Origin: Gracilimonas sp.
GTDB taxonomy: Bacteria > Bacteroidota > Rhodothermia > Balneolales > Balneolaceae
Length of the DNA: 64,000 nucleotides
NCBI GenBank assembly: GCA_022450045.1
Contig: JAKURD010000001.1
Span: forward strand, 338,960 to 402,959
Reading direction: 5' to 3'
A program made the translations under genes and the position numbers. A model generated the notes under the pieces. That model worked only from the letters and a program-made list of their open reading frames with translations, was not told where the DNA came from and ran no database searches. This document shows, in pieces, positions 27,884 to 35,851 of this stretch (position 1 is its first letter; each line of letters starts with the position of its first letter).

Positions 27884-29341
27884 ATGAAAAAATCACTACA
27901 GCACTGTTTTTCTCTTTTAATAATTTTATTTGTAGCCATAACGTGCACCACCAATGATGATTCTGCGGTTATTCAGGGAAGTGTATTTGATGCTCAATCG
28001 GGCAATATAATTGAAAATGCACTGGTACAGATCACTGCACCGGGGGAATTCAATGACCTGTTTGCACGGACAAATGAAAATGGCCAGTACAATATTGGCG
28101 GTATTGAAGTGGAAGGCGTTACAGACCTGACCCTTACCGCTTCAGCGACCGGGTATAATGACTTAGAAGAAGTTGTAAGAATCACCCCCGGTGAAAGTAT
28201 ATCCGATGTTGATTTTGATCTTTCGGTAGAAGGTTCCGGGGATGGCGATGGCGACGATGGTGACGGAGATGGCGGTGGTGAACAAATAAGCGGTGAAGCC
28301 GGCGGCCCTGCTCAAATGGAATTGGTCGGTGTAACAAATCCTTTTATTAATGTAGCAGAAACGGGGGCAAATACCAGTACCACTTTCACTTTTGTAGTAC
28401 GTGATTCAGCCGGAAGGACGGTAAATAGAGATCACGAGGTATTATTTGAAATCATTAGAGGGCCTGGAGGAGGTGAATACATCACTCCTGAAACAGGTTT
28501 AACCAATAGTGAGGGCCGGGTCACCTCTCAGCTTGTCAGCGGTAGTTTATCCGGTACCGTTAGAGTTCAGGCAACTATTGACCGATCAGATATAGGTCTT
28601 ACGATTCGTTCAACGCCAGTGTTAATTTCTATTAGCAATGGTTTTCCAGTTGAAGAAAACTTTAATGTAGGTCCAAAAGTGTACAATTTTGACGCCTATG
28701 GTTTGATTGAAGAAAGCCATACAAATAATATTACTGTAAGTTTGGGCGACGAGTTTGGAAACCCGGTTAAAGAGGGAACAACGGTATGGTTCAGATCTGA
28801 ATATGGCGGTTTGGTGAATGGTAGTGCCGCAACCAATGCCAATGGATATGCTACGGTAAATATGTCCGCAAATGGTAGTACTCCGCAAACACACCCTAAT
28901 GGAATTGGATATATAGATATTACGGCGCAGACCATAGATGTAAATAACAATTACATTGAGAAAACTATGACGATGCTTTTAACAACCCCTCGGGCAATAA
29001 TCTCCGTAACACCTAATGTTTTTGATGTCAACAATGGAGGCAGTCAAAATTTTGACGTAACCATTACTGATTTAAATGGATATCCCATGGCTGCCAATAC
29101 ACAGATATTTGTGACAGCAGGAACAGGCTTAGTAGCCAGCGGAGATATTGTAGATTTTCAAATGCCAGATGCTTTTACAACCGGACCGGGTACTACAGAA
29201 TTCAATATTACTATATCCGATTCAGATCCAGATGTTATAAATAATACAGAAGGAAGTTTTACTATACAGGTGGTAAGTCCTTTTGGAACTACAACTACAA
29301 CAACGATACAAGGTAGCAGAGCCAAAACCAGCAGCAATTAA
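27884..29341 (+). CDS. Exported protein with carboxypeptidase-like and Big_1-type Ig-like domains
   Basis: 485 aa from the ATG at 27884. A signal peptide ends in AITC, a possible but atypical lipobox (Thr before Cys). Residues 30-115 form a carboxypeptidase regulatory-like domain (IQGSVFDAQSGNIIENALVQ). A Gly/Asp-only linker follows (about 117-135), then at least two invasin-type Ig-like domains: FVVRDSAGRTVNRDHEVLFE with TNSEGRVTSQLVSG, and VSLGDEFGNPVKEGTTVWF. It is probably surface-exposed and adhesive or structural. It stands alone with its own terminator. Confidence 0.75.
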   Translation: MKKSLQHCFSLLIILFVAITCTTNDDSAVIQGSVFDAQSGNIIENALVQITAPGEFNDLFARTNENGQYNIGGIEVEGVTDLTLTASATGYNDLEEVVRITPGESISDVDFDLSVEGSGDGDGDDGDGDGGGEQISGEAGGPAQMELVGVTNPFINVAETGANTSTTFTFVVRDSAGRTVNRDHEVLFEIIRGPGGGEYITPETGLTNSEGRVTSQLVSGSLSGTVRVQATIDRSDIGLTIRSTPVLISISNGFPVEENFNVGPKVYNFDAYGLIEESHTNNITVSLGDEFGNPVKEGTTVWFRSEYGGLVNGSAATNANGYATVNMSANGSTPQTHPNGIGYIDITAQTIDVNNNYIEKTMTMLLTTPRAIISVTPNVFDVNNGGSQNFDVTITDLNGYPMAANTQIFVTAGTGLVASGDIVDFQMPDAFTTGPGTTEFNITISDSDPDVINNTEGSFTIQVVSPFGTTTTTTIQGSRAKTSSN

Positions 29342-29359
29342 TCATTCTGCCATAAGTTT

Positions 29360-29395
29360 AAAAGCCTGCTTAACCAAGCAGGCTTTTCTTTTTTC
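29360..29395 (+). terminator. Intrinsic terminator after the Ig-like protein
   Basis: Stem AAAAGCCTGCTT / AAGCAGGCTTTT with loop AACC, followed by CTTTTTT. Confidence 0.9.
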
Positions 29396-29421
29396 TGCTT
29401 TATTACAATTGCAGTAAGCCC

Positions 29422-29429
29422 TACCTTTG
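29422..29429 (+). promoter_or_regulatory. Candidate -7 promoter box
   Basis: TACCTTTG fits TAnnTTTG exactly and lies 33 nt before the ATG at 29463, directly after an upstream terminator. Confidence 0.45.
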
Positions 29430-29462
29430 CTACTCATTTACAATCAGCTTTTAATCATAGCC

Positions 29463-30026
29463 ATGAACGCAGACCATACTTTTGAATACAGTAGTATTAA
29501 CTACAAAGAATTTTTAAGAAAATTCAGAAACTTTGATTCATCCAAACATACTCTCATCGTGTTTGCCGGTCCTTTTCACACCAACAGAAATGCGGCGATG
29601 GATGAACTGAAGCGGGAAGTGATCGGTAAAGTAGTGGAAGTTGATCTGGCTGAGATCATTACCCCATATGAAGAAGAAACGTATCAGAATATTGACAAGG
29701 CCTTAGAGGACATTGATCAGAAAGCCTCACTCATTATTTTTAGAAATGCAGAGCAATTAAATGGAGTTTATACGGCTTTCTCAGGCTCTATCGTTAAATA
29801 TGCTACTCCTCAAGAAAAGTATTTCCTCCTAAAAGTGAAGAACATAAAAGCACCCGTGGTTCTGGAATTCAAAGATTTTGATCAACTTGACCGGACCGTT
29901 GTTCGAACAGCTGATTCTGTTGTGTACTTCCGCCCCCCTTCCTCCCTCATCGAGAGATTAGTATGGAAATTACAGAATGTTCACGTTCATGGATCAAGCT
30001 TCTTATCCCCCCGGCCTGTTAAATAA
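29463..30026 (+). CDS. Hypothetical protein, possibly a degenerate AAA+-like fold
   Basis: 187 aa from the ATG at 29463. The strand pattern resembles an AAA+ core: LIVFAGPFHTNRNAAMDEL occupies the Walker A place but lacks the GKT, KASLIIFRNAEQLNGVY is like a Walker B strand with Asn-Ala in place of DEA, and PVVLEFKDFDQLDRTVVRTA resembles the sensor-1 and Arg-finger region. ATP binding is therefore unlikely. I do not recognise a named family; the fold idea is inference. The stop codon TAA is the first base triplet of the following R2-type repeat end. Confidence 0.6.
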   Translation: MNADHTFEYSSINYKEFLRKFRNFDSSKHTLIVFAGPFHTNRNAAMDELKREVIGKVVEVDLAEIITPYEEETYQNIDKALEDIDQKASLIIFRNAEQLNGVYTAFSGSIVKYATPQEKYFLLKVKNIKAPVVLEFKDFDQLDRTVVRTADSVVYFRPPSSLIERLVWKLQNVHVHGSSFLSPRPVK

Positions 30027-30340
30027 CGTGAATTCGATATAAAGAATGTTAGAATAGCTGTAAGATCCGTCTAATGGACGGACTGAACGATGGCTCAGGC
30101 GCAGGGTGCTGGATTAGGCCAAGGAAAAGACGTAGGTGCTCCAACCAGACAATCGGTCAGATGGACCTGGAGCCATCAGACCGAGAGGTAGATTACACAA
30201 CCACGAACTCGATCTGATGGATCACCCATCTGATCGATGATATAGGCCCCGGGTGTTGGCTTAGGATAAGAATAAGCTTAAGTGCCCACAAGCATCCATT
30301 TTGTCCTTTTAACTTAGTTCTTATCTTGAACTCACGTTAA
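30024..30340. repeat. Composite element: R2-type ends enclosing R1 hairpins
   Basis: Left end TAACGTGAATTCGATATAAA (30024) and right end CTTATCTTGAACTCACGTTAA (to 30340) are the R2 terminal repeats, but the interior is R1: hairpin 2 (CGGTCAGATGG ... CCATCAGACCG, 30153-30183) then hairpin 1 (30211-30235). The left end overlaps the stop codon of the preceding gene. From 30341 to 30447 only AT-rich leader sequence is seen. Confidence 0.75.
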
Positions 30341-30447
30341 ATAAGGTTGAAATTGTTTATCCGGAAGTACCTAACTACGTCTGAACTAAATCTCGTTTTA
30401 TTGGTACCTTCACAAACGTTGTAATCCCAAATTAAATAAAGAGTATT

Positions 30448-30672
30448 ATGAAAGTAACCGTAAAAATGGAAACCGCCGGACGTAAAGGAAAACAAGTCTC
30501 GGTAATCAGAGGTATTACTCATAACCCTCAGGTCATAGAAAAGCTGGAAAAGAAATTGAAAACTCAATTGGGAACCGGTGGCACCATTAAAGGAAAAACG
30601 ATAGAAATTCAGGGCGACCACGTTAACCGGATCAAAGAGATATTGACTAAAGAAGGGTACGAGGTTAATTAA
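30448..30672 (+). CDS. SUI1/eIF1-like (YciH-type) translation initiation factor
   Basis: 74 aa. It is almost only the SUI1 domain: GRKGKQVSVIRGI, KLKTQLGTGGTIKGKTIEIQ and the closing IKEILTKEGYEV. The bacterial homologue YciH modulates initiation fidelity under stress. Most are about 105-120 aa, so this one lacks the N-terminal extension. It is followed immediately by an inverted-repeat cassette that overlaps its stop codon. Confidence 0.88.
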   Translation: MKVTVKMETAGRKGKQVSVIRGITHNPQVIEKLEKKLKTQLGTGGTIKGKTIEIQGDHVNRIKEILTKEGYEVN

Positions 30673-31174
30673 GGTGTTAGGTTCGAGGTTTTAGGTGTTA
30701 GGGTTTGGCCTTAATCCTATTTTTTTAGAGAAAGGTTTGTAAGGTTCTTTATTTACATCGCTCTTACATAGTGAATGAAATTTAAAAAATCATCACTATG
30801 AAAAACTTCAAGAAACTTATTGTTTGGCAAAGAAGCATCGAACTTGCTTCTGAAATAAGAACAATCTCCTCTAAACTTCCTATAAAAGAGCAGTATACCC
30901 ATAGAGATCAAATTATAAGATCATCAATATCTATTCCTTCCAATATAGCTGAGGGCTGTAGCAGAGAAAGCAGAAAAGATTTTAAACGATTTCTGAGAAT
31001 AGCACTGGGTTCTTGCTTTGAACTTGAGACTCAACTTATTTTGCTCAAACAAAATGAAATAATTCAGTCAGGCTCTCTACTAAAAGCATTAGATTACAGC
31101 GATGAAGTTCAAAAAATGTTGCATACCCTGTTAAAGAAATGATCTAACACCTAAAACCTTACGCCTAACACCTT
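30671..31174. mobile_element. Inverted-repeat cassette carrying a four-helix-bundle gene
   Basis: A 31-nt arm at 30671-30701 is matched in inverted orientation at 31144-31174 with 27 of 31 identities; the outer 11 and inner 16 bases are exact (inner AGGTTTTAGGTGTTAG). The arms closely frame one gene, the right arm starting 2 nt after its stop codon. Such framing suggests a small non-replicative cassette or group of mobile repeats; no transposase is present. Confidence 0.55.
30798..31142 (+). CDS. Four-helix bundle protein (S23/IVS, bAvd-like family)
   Basis: 114 aa. Family marks are FKKLIVWQRSIELASEI, the DQIIRSSISIPSNIAEGCSR motif and KDFKRFLRIALGSCFELETQ. This family includes proteins encoded in 23S rRNA intervening sequences and is related to Avd of diversity-generating retroelements. 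Its function outside those settings is unknown. There is no reverse transcriptase nearby. The inverted repeats around it are its most notable feature. Confidence 0.9.
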   Translation: MKNFKKLIVWQRSIELASEIRTISSKLPIKEQYTHRDQIIRSSISIPSNIAEGCSRESRKDFKRFLRIALGSCFELETQLILLKQNEIIQSGSLLKALDYSDEVQKMLHTLLKK

Positions 31175-31177
31175 TCT

Positions 31178-31669
31178 CTACAACTTTACCTTACTTTCCT
31201 GCTTGGGGTCCAGATCATATAAAGAAGAAGCGGTGGCCTGTATCGTCTTATACCATTCGTTTCCAAACTTATCGTTGATGGTGTAGAAATCGGCAAAATC
31301 AGGCTTTCGGATCGTCATCTTCCACTCTTGAGTTTTGGACTTGAAGGTAGGATCTACATGCAGCAGTTCATGATACAACATCATCTCTTTGGTGTCATTG
31401 TCAAGCATATCCCATAGCTCGCCCGAAATTTCGATCAGATAATCATTCCCGGAATAATGCTTTACCTCACGAGTCGCTTTCATGCATTTGGCAGCACGCT
31501 GCTTTGAAAGATTTGGATACACCAGGAAATACCCGATCTCGGCCGGACCAAATTCCATCTTATGTTTTTCGATCACCTTTTTGGCAATAGCCTCCACTTC
31601 GGGAGATTCCATTAATTGCTTGGTAGAATGAATAGTAGGTTCCGCATCTAAAAAATCGTTCTCTGGCAT
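31178..31669 (-). CDS. Putative phage-type zinc metallopeptidase
   Basis: 163 aa. It has a HExxH-type site, MLYHELLHVDPTF (about residues 97-109), preceded by an extended segment YLIEISGELWDML. The layout resembles the putative phage metallopeptidase family (PhageMetallopep): KVIEKHKMEFGPAEIGYFLV near the start and PDFADFYTINDKFG after the site. No other phage genes are near, so it is either domesticated or a lone transfer. There is no signal peptide; it is probably cytoplasmic. Confidence 0.65.
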   Translation of the reverse strand: MPENDFLDAEPTIHSTKQLMESPEVEAIAKKVIEKHKMEFGPAEIGYFLVYPNLSKQRAAKCMKATREVKHYSGNDYLIEISGELWDMLDNDTKEMMLYHELLHVDPTFKSKTQEWKMTIRKPDFADFYTINDKFGNEWYKTIQATASSLYDLDPKQESKVKL

Positions 31670-31713
31670 GAATAGATATCTTGATATAAATTAAAATTCT
31701 ATGGTAATCAAAC

Positions 31714-31901
31714 TTAACGTGAATTTGATATAAAGACAATCTGTTGAATGATTATTTCGCGGCGAATGCCCGAAATCTTATGGCTGGTCAGGTAGCGAAT
31801 ACGGAATTAATGGCCACCATTAGATTCCCGTCTCCACGGGAATGACCAAAAGAATCCATTTTTATCCTTTTAACTTAGTTCTTATCTCGAACTCACATTA
31901 A
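31714..31901. repeat. R2 element, copy 2 (188 bp)
   Basis: Left end TTAACGTGAATTTGATATAA, right end CTTATCTCGAACTCACATTAA, same interior palindromes as copy 1. The right end directly abuts the stop codon of the nei-like gene (31902). Confidence 0.85.
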
Positions 31902-32729
31902 TTATTCATTTTCTTTTTGACGGTTCTCACAAAAGTAGATCTTACGTCCTCCTGTTTTCATTTCTTTGATCTCCCGCCCGCATTTGTAACAAGGGTTACC
32001 GGTTCTGCCATATGCATAATGCCGGTATTGCTTTCGGGCGGCCCCCTCCCGTTTCAAAGCCTCTGTTAATTCCGGAGCGGTTGTAATACCTCCGGTTTTA
32101 TAAGACCTGCGGGAAAGCTCTAAGGAATAATGAGCCAGATCTTTGATTTGTTCCTCCGAACAATCTTTTGGCCTGAGGTCCGGATCAACTTTTGCATAAA
32201 ATAAAATTTCACTGCGCAGATAATTCCCTACTCCGCTCAGAAAGCCCTGATCCAGTAATAATGTGGTGAGTTTTCGGTTTTTGAATCTATCATCTTCATA
32301 TCGCTTACATACCTCTTCATAGGTGGTATCGGGATCGACCACATCCGGACCAAGCTTTTTTATGTATGGATGAGATTCAATTTCACCATCCTTCAAGAAC
32401 TCAATTTCAGAAGCTGAATAAAGATAAGCTGAAGCATCCCCGGTGTGAATGGCTACTCTTAATGATCGATTCGTATCCGGCTTTTCCCCGTTTCCGCTGA
32501 TCATCCATTTCCCATAAAGCTGATTATGGGTATATAAATTTAATTCGTTGTGAAACGCCGTGATGATAGCTTTACCACGTGGCGTTACAGAGGTGACTAC
32601 AGAACCTTCCAGCTCGTTTTCATATTTTTTCAGTTCATCGAAAGCGAAAAATAGTTTTGTAATCTGTTTTCCTGCAATGGCATTGTTGATCTGATCCGCC
32701 GCTCTCCAAATTTCAGGTCCTTCTGGCAT
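31902..32729 (-). CDS. Endonuclease VIII-like DNA glycosylase (Fpg/Nei family)
   Basis: 275 aa. The N-terminal MPEGPEIWRA carries the catalytic Pro2 and Glu3. KLTTLLLDQGFLSGVGNYLR is the helix-two-turn-helix, and the C-terminal zinc finger starts NPCYKCGREI. The finger ends YFCENRQ where the family has CxxC, so the fourth zinc ligand is Arg (codon CGT at 31920-31922; TGT would restore Cys). It removes oxidised pyrimidines in base excision repair; zinc-finger function here is uncertain. The start is certain from the conserved N-terminus. Confidence 0.88.
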   Translation of the reverse strand: MPEGPEIWRAADQINNAIAGKQITKLFFAFDELKKYENELEGSVVTSVTPRGKAIITAFHNELNLYTHNQLYGKWMISGNGEKPDTNRSLRVAIHTGDASAYLYSASEIEFLKDGEIESHPYIKKLGPDVVDPDTTYEEVCKRYEDDRFKNRKLTTLLLDQGFLSGVGNYLRSEILFYAKVDPDLRPKDCSEEQIKDLAHYSLELSRRSYKTGGITTAPELTEALKREGAARKQYRHYAYGRTGNPCYKCGREIKEMKTGGRKIYFCENRQKENE

Positions 32730-32734
32730 GTTGT

Positions 32735-32815
32735 TTCGTTATTTGTTAATCGTTAAATCGTTAATCTTGTTCTTAGCCCCCTTGTCTCTTGTCTCTAAAA
32801 TATTTGGTTAATCGC
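32735..32815. repeat. Low-complexity intergenic stretch
   Basis: Tandem-like TTAATCG and CTTGTCTC words (GTTAATCGTTAAATCG) between the nei-like gene and the next membrane protein. No gene or clear promoter is seen. Confidence 0.4.
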
Positions 32816-32852
32816 TTTGAAGTCATTACAATTCCAACCAAAAATTCGTTCA

Positions 32853-33251
32853 ATGAAACAAACCCTCACTGTGCTATCCGGCTTTTTAGGCCTTCTCTTC
32901 TTTGAAGGCTTTGCCCGGCTGATTATCACTTTTTACCACCGTATGGATTTTCAATTTTACGGTATTTCCCATTTACCTTCTGATGTCTGGATCGTGGTGA
33001 TCTTACTTTCCGTGATCACCAGTACCTGGCTTGTAACCATGCTCGTACTTACGGTCATCAATAAACACTTTCTTTTTTATGCCGTAGTATTTGGAAGCAT
33101 CATCATAGCCTGGCGGGGAGTTGAGATCTTAAATTCATACCATACTGAACCGGCATGGTACTTTTTTACGGTTGTAATTCTTCACATAATCGGTATATTT
33201 CTTGCCTACCAATCATTTACAAGACAACATGAGATCAATTCTTCTATTTAG
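32853..33251 (+). CDS. Four-helix integral membrane protein, unknown function
   Basis: 132 aa from the ATG at 32853; a TTG at 32817 would add 12 residues. Four hydrophobic helices are seen: LTVLSGFLGLLFFEGFARL, WIVVILLSVITSTWLVTMLV, LFYAVVFGSIIIAW and WYFFTVVILHIIGIFLA. No motif is recognised. Its 3' end overlaps the start of the following lipoprotein by 23 nt, so the two are probably cotranscribed. Confidence 0.6.
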   Translation: MKQTLTVLSGFLGLLFFEGFARLIITFYHRMDFQFYGISHLPSDVWIVVILLSVITSTWLVTMLVLTVINKHFLFYAVVFGSIIIAWRGVEILNSYHTEPAWYFFTVVILHIIGIFLAYQSFTRQHEINSSI

Positions 33252-34425
33252 TTTAGCATTTATTTTTGGAATAACCGCTTGTGACCTCGATCGCAGGATC
33301 ACTATTGATGAGGTCGGGGCTCCTGTTTCATTGAATAGCTCATTACCTCATTTATATACAGATAATACAGGAACCGTTTTTATGAGTTGGGTAGAAGAAG
33401 TTGACAATATGGCCTATCTCAAATTCTCTTCGTTCTCCGGGCATACGTGGTCAGAGCATAAAATCGTAACTTCCGATTCTACCTGGTTTGTGAACTGGGC
33501 AGATTACCCATCCGTCATAGCCAGGGACGAAACTCCCATGGCTGCTCACTGGCTCAATAAAGTGGAAGGGGGAGCCTATGCCTACCACATCAATATGTCG
33601 GTGTATGATGAGGGCTGGAGCCCGGCTTTTACTTCTCATCAAGATGATACGCCAACCGAACACGGGTTTGTCAGCATGGCTCCCGCTTCCGACTCTACCT
33701 ACGCTGCAATTTGGCTGGATGGGAGACAAACTCACGATCGTGAAGATGACCAATATTCTGATTTAAATAAGGCCATGACTTTACGTGGAGCAATAATTAA
33801 CACCAATGCTGAAATTGTAGAGAAATTCCTTATTGATGATTCCGTTTGTGACTGTTGTAACACGGCCATTACAAAAACCGAAAATGGATTTTTAGCGGCC
33901 TATAGAAACCGAACCGGAGATGAGATCAGGGATATCTACGTCACATCTTATGTTGACGGAGTGTGGTCGGAGCCAAAACCTGTTCATGCTGATAACTGGT
34001 CGATCGGAGCTTGCCCTGTAAATGGACCGGCTGTTGATGCGTATGGTAATACCGCCGCTGTTGCGTGGTTCACCGGTGCCGAAGGCACACCGCATGTTCA
34101 GTTTGCGATCTCCAAAGATCATGGTAAAACCTTTGAAGCCCCGATCTCTCTGGATAATGACTCTCCTTTGGGAAGGGTTGACCTCAACATGACTGAGAAT
34201 AAGATATGGGTAAGCTGGCTCTCCCCCGCTGAAAACGGAGCGGAATTAAAGATCAGAAGTTATACGCATGATGGAGAAGAAATCGCTTCAACAACTGTAC
34301 ATGACCTTTCAAGAAGCAGAAGTAGTGGATTCCCTCATATTTCTGAATTAGATTCCGGGTTAATGATCGCCTATACCGATGTAACGGGAGAGATCCCAAG
34401 GGTTCGAACACTAATTTTGGAATAA
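33229..34425 (+). CDS. Exo-sialidase-like beta-propeller lipoprotein
   Basis: 398 aa from the ATG at 33229. A lipoprotein signal peptide ends in the lipobox GITAC. Propeller-like repeats follow, with an Asp-box ISKDHGKTF (about residues 290-298) and tryptophan-rich strands such as TWFVNWADYPSVIARD. CDCCNTAI at about 210-217 is a cluster of three cysteines, and GACPVNGP lies further on. It is predicted to sit in the outer membrane or periplasm. A true sialidase function is not shown: the family FRIP Arg motif is not obvious. Confidence 0.65.
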   Translation: MRSILLFSLAFIFGITACDLDRRITIDEVGAPVSLNSSLPHLYTDNTGTVFMSWVEEVDNMAYLKFSSFSGHTWSEHKIVTSDSTWFVNWADYPSVIARDETPMAAHWLNKVEGGAYAYHINMSVYDEGWSPAFTSHQDDTPTEHGFVSMAPASDSTYAAIWLDGRQTHDREDDQYSDLNKAMTLRGAIINTNAEIVEKFLIDDSVCDCCNTAITKTENGFLAAYRNRTGDEIRDIYVTSYVDGVWSEPKPVHADNWSIGACPVNGPAVDAYGNTAAVAWFTGAEGTPHVQFAISKDHGKTFEAPISLDNDSPLGRVDLNMTENKIWVSWLSPAENGAELKIRSYTHDGEEIASTTVHDLSRSRSSGFPHISELDSGLMIAYTDVTGEIPRVRTLILE

Positions 34426-34472
34426 TGCTTTCGTTTGAGGTACAAAACTAAACCCTTTTTACCAAAAGCACT

Positions 34473-34632
34473 CGATCCGATGGACGTGGAGCCATCAGGC
34501 CGGGAGGCAGAATACACACAACCACGAGCTCGATCTGATGGATCACCCATCTGATCGATGATGCAGGCGCAGGGTGTTGGATTAGGATACGAACTGAACG
34601 TGGTTGCTCGAATCCAACAATCGGTCAGATGT
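34473..34632. repeat. R1 REP-like unit (34.5 kb)
   Basis: Hairpin 1 at about 34532-34556 (GATCTGATGG ... CCATCTGATC), the internal stem TGTTGGATT / AATCCAACA, and the start of hairpin 2 at 34621 that is cut off after CAGATG. A degenerate hairpin 2 lies at 34473-34503. Confidence 0.8.
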
Positions 34633-34698
34633 GCAGAAGTCAGCTGATTCGTTGAGCGTTTTAGTTCTTTGGGTTTCGCTGCCCTTCCTTCCCCTGCT

Positions 34699-35178
34699 TG
34701 TCATTTCGAACGCAGTGCAGGGAGTGAAAACGAACGAAACGTAGCTGAGAAATCTACGGAGTCGAAAAGAGCAGTATTGCTGAATGACCCAGGGGGGATT
34801 TTCATGCTTTTTATGTTAATAGCGAGCCTCGTCATTCTGAGGGTATTCCCGAAGAATCTCGCCTTTGCAGGGATGAGAGTATGACATACACTACACAATA
34901 TGCCAGCCACTTCTTCTATTCTTGGTTACTCAAACCCTATGCTTCGCAAAAGGCAAGGTTCATCGCTCTCGCTCTGAATGACTGGGGGTATTCATGCCTT
35001 TTAATTCGATATCAAGCTTAGTCATTCTGAGGGTACTCCCGAAGAATCTCGCCTTTGCAGGGATGGGAATCAGAACCAAACTTCCAACGCTCCACTACAC
35101 CGTATCCATTCACCATAAACCTCGGTGCTTCGCAAAAGGCGGGGTTCATTGTTCTCGCTCTGAATGACCAGGGTACCT
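34699..35178. repeat. R4 repeats (34.7-35.2 kb)
   Basis: Two tandem R4 units, each starting GTCATTCTGAGGGTA-TCCCGAAGAATC and ending near CTCGCTCTGAATGAC, with CTTCGCAAAAGGC in the inverted half. They fill the 770-nt gap between the sialidase-like gene and the MORN lipoprotein; no gene is seen. Confidence 0.75.
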
Positions 35179-35196
35179 TCTGAGCGTCGCTCCTTT

Positions 35197-35748
35197 TCAG
35201 AGGCTATCGGCCGGATTGCTTTCAATTAATTCGCCATTATCATAGGTACTTGCAAATTCGATCTCGCCGTCACGATTCCAGCGGGTATAGGTACTATCCA
35301 GGTTGCCGTCTACAAAATACCCTTCTGTATATATCAGTCCGGACGGGTAGTAAGTGGTTAGTTTCCCCTGACGCAGTCCCTCTTCGAAGTGTATTTCACT
35401 GGCTTTATTGCCATTGTCGTGCCAGGATTCAGACAGCCCATCCAGTTCACCCTTTGAATACGTGGATTCACCCATTTTCGTACCGTTGGAATAATAGGCG
35501 GAGTATTTCCCGTCCATTTTACCCTCTTCAAAATCAGCATGTACATAGGGATCGCCCGTGGAATAGGTGGAGCCGGAAGTACCCGTAAACGGAACATCTT
35601 CTCCGTTTTTATAATAGGCCCCGTCTTTCAGCGTGAGCTCAGGGAAGAAAGCGTAATCTGCAGGCTCTTGTTCCTTCTTATCTGTATTACATGAGATAAG
35701 GGTTATGATGAATAGGGGCAGGAGCAGAAATTTTAATACTTGTATCAT
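35197..35748 (-). CDS. MORN-variant repeat lipoprotein
   Basis: 183 aa. The lipobox ITLISC ends a signal peptide at about residue 20. Four or five MORN_2-type repeats follow, e.g. GKMDGKYSAYYSNGTKMGES, GELDGLSESWHDNGNKASEI and GLRQGKLTTYYPSGLIYTEG. Such repeats form beta-hairpin arrays; the family is often named YwqK-like antitoxin, but no toxin neighbour is present, so that name is not used here. It lies downstream of the pilin terminator and is transcribed separately. Confidence 0.75.
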   Translation of the reverse strand: MIQVLKFLLLPLFIITLISCNTDKKEQEPADYAFFPELTLKDGAYYKNGEDVPFTGTSGSTYSTGDPYVHADFEEGKMDGKYSAYYSNGTKMGESTYSKGELDGLSESWHDNGNKASEIHFEEGLRQGKLTTYYPSGLIYTEGYFVDGNLDSTYTRWNRDGEIEFASTYDNGELIESNPADSL

Positions 35749-35795
35749 ACAGTCGTTTATTAATTCAAATTTTTTTTAAAAATAACCTTGGAAAT

Positions 35796-35826
35796 AAAAA
35801 AGGGCTTCTGTTAAGAAGCCCTTTTT
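35796..35826 (-). terminator. Intrinsic terminator of the pilin gene
   Basis: Perfect stem AAAAAGGGCTTCT / AGAAGCCCTTTTT with loop GTTA, symmetrical, so it can act in both directions. It lies 26 nt past the pilin stop codon. Confidence 0.92.
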
Positions 35827-35851
35827 ATCATTCTAATCTTTCAATTAGTGC

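Noticed and set aside
30798-31142. Diversity-generating retroelement
   Set aside because: The four-helix protein is Avd-related, but no reverse transcriptase, template or variable repeat is nearby.
35197-35748. YwqK-type antitoxin of a toxin-antitoxin pair
   Set aside because: MORN_2 repeats and a lipoprotein signal are seen, but there is no toxin partner, so only the structural call is made.
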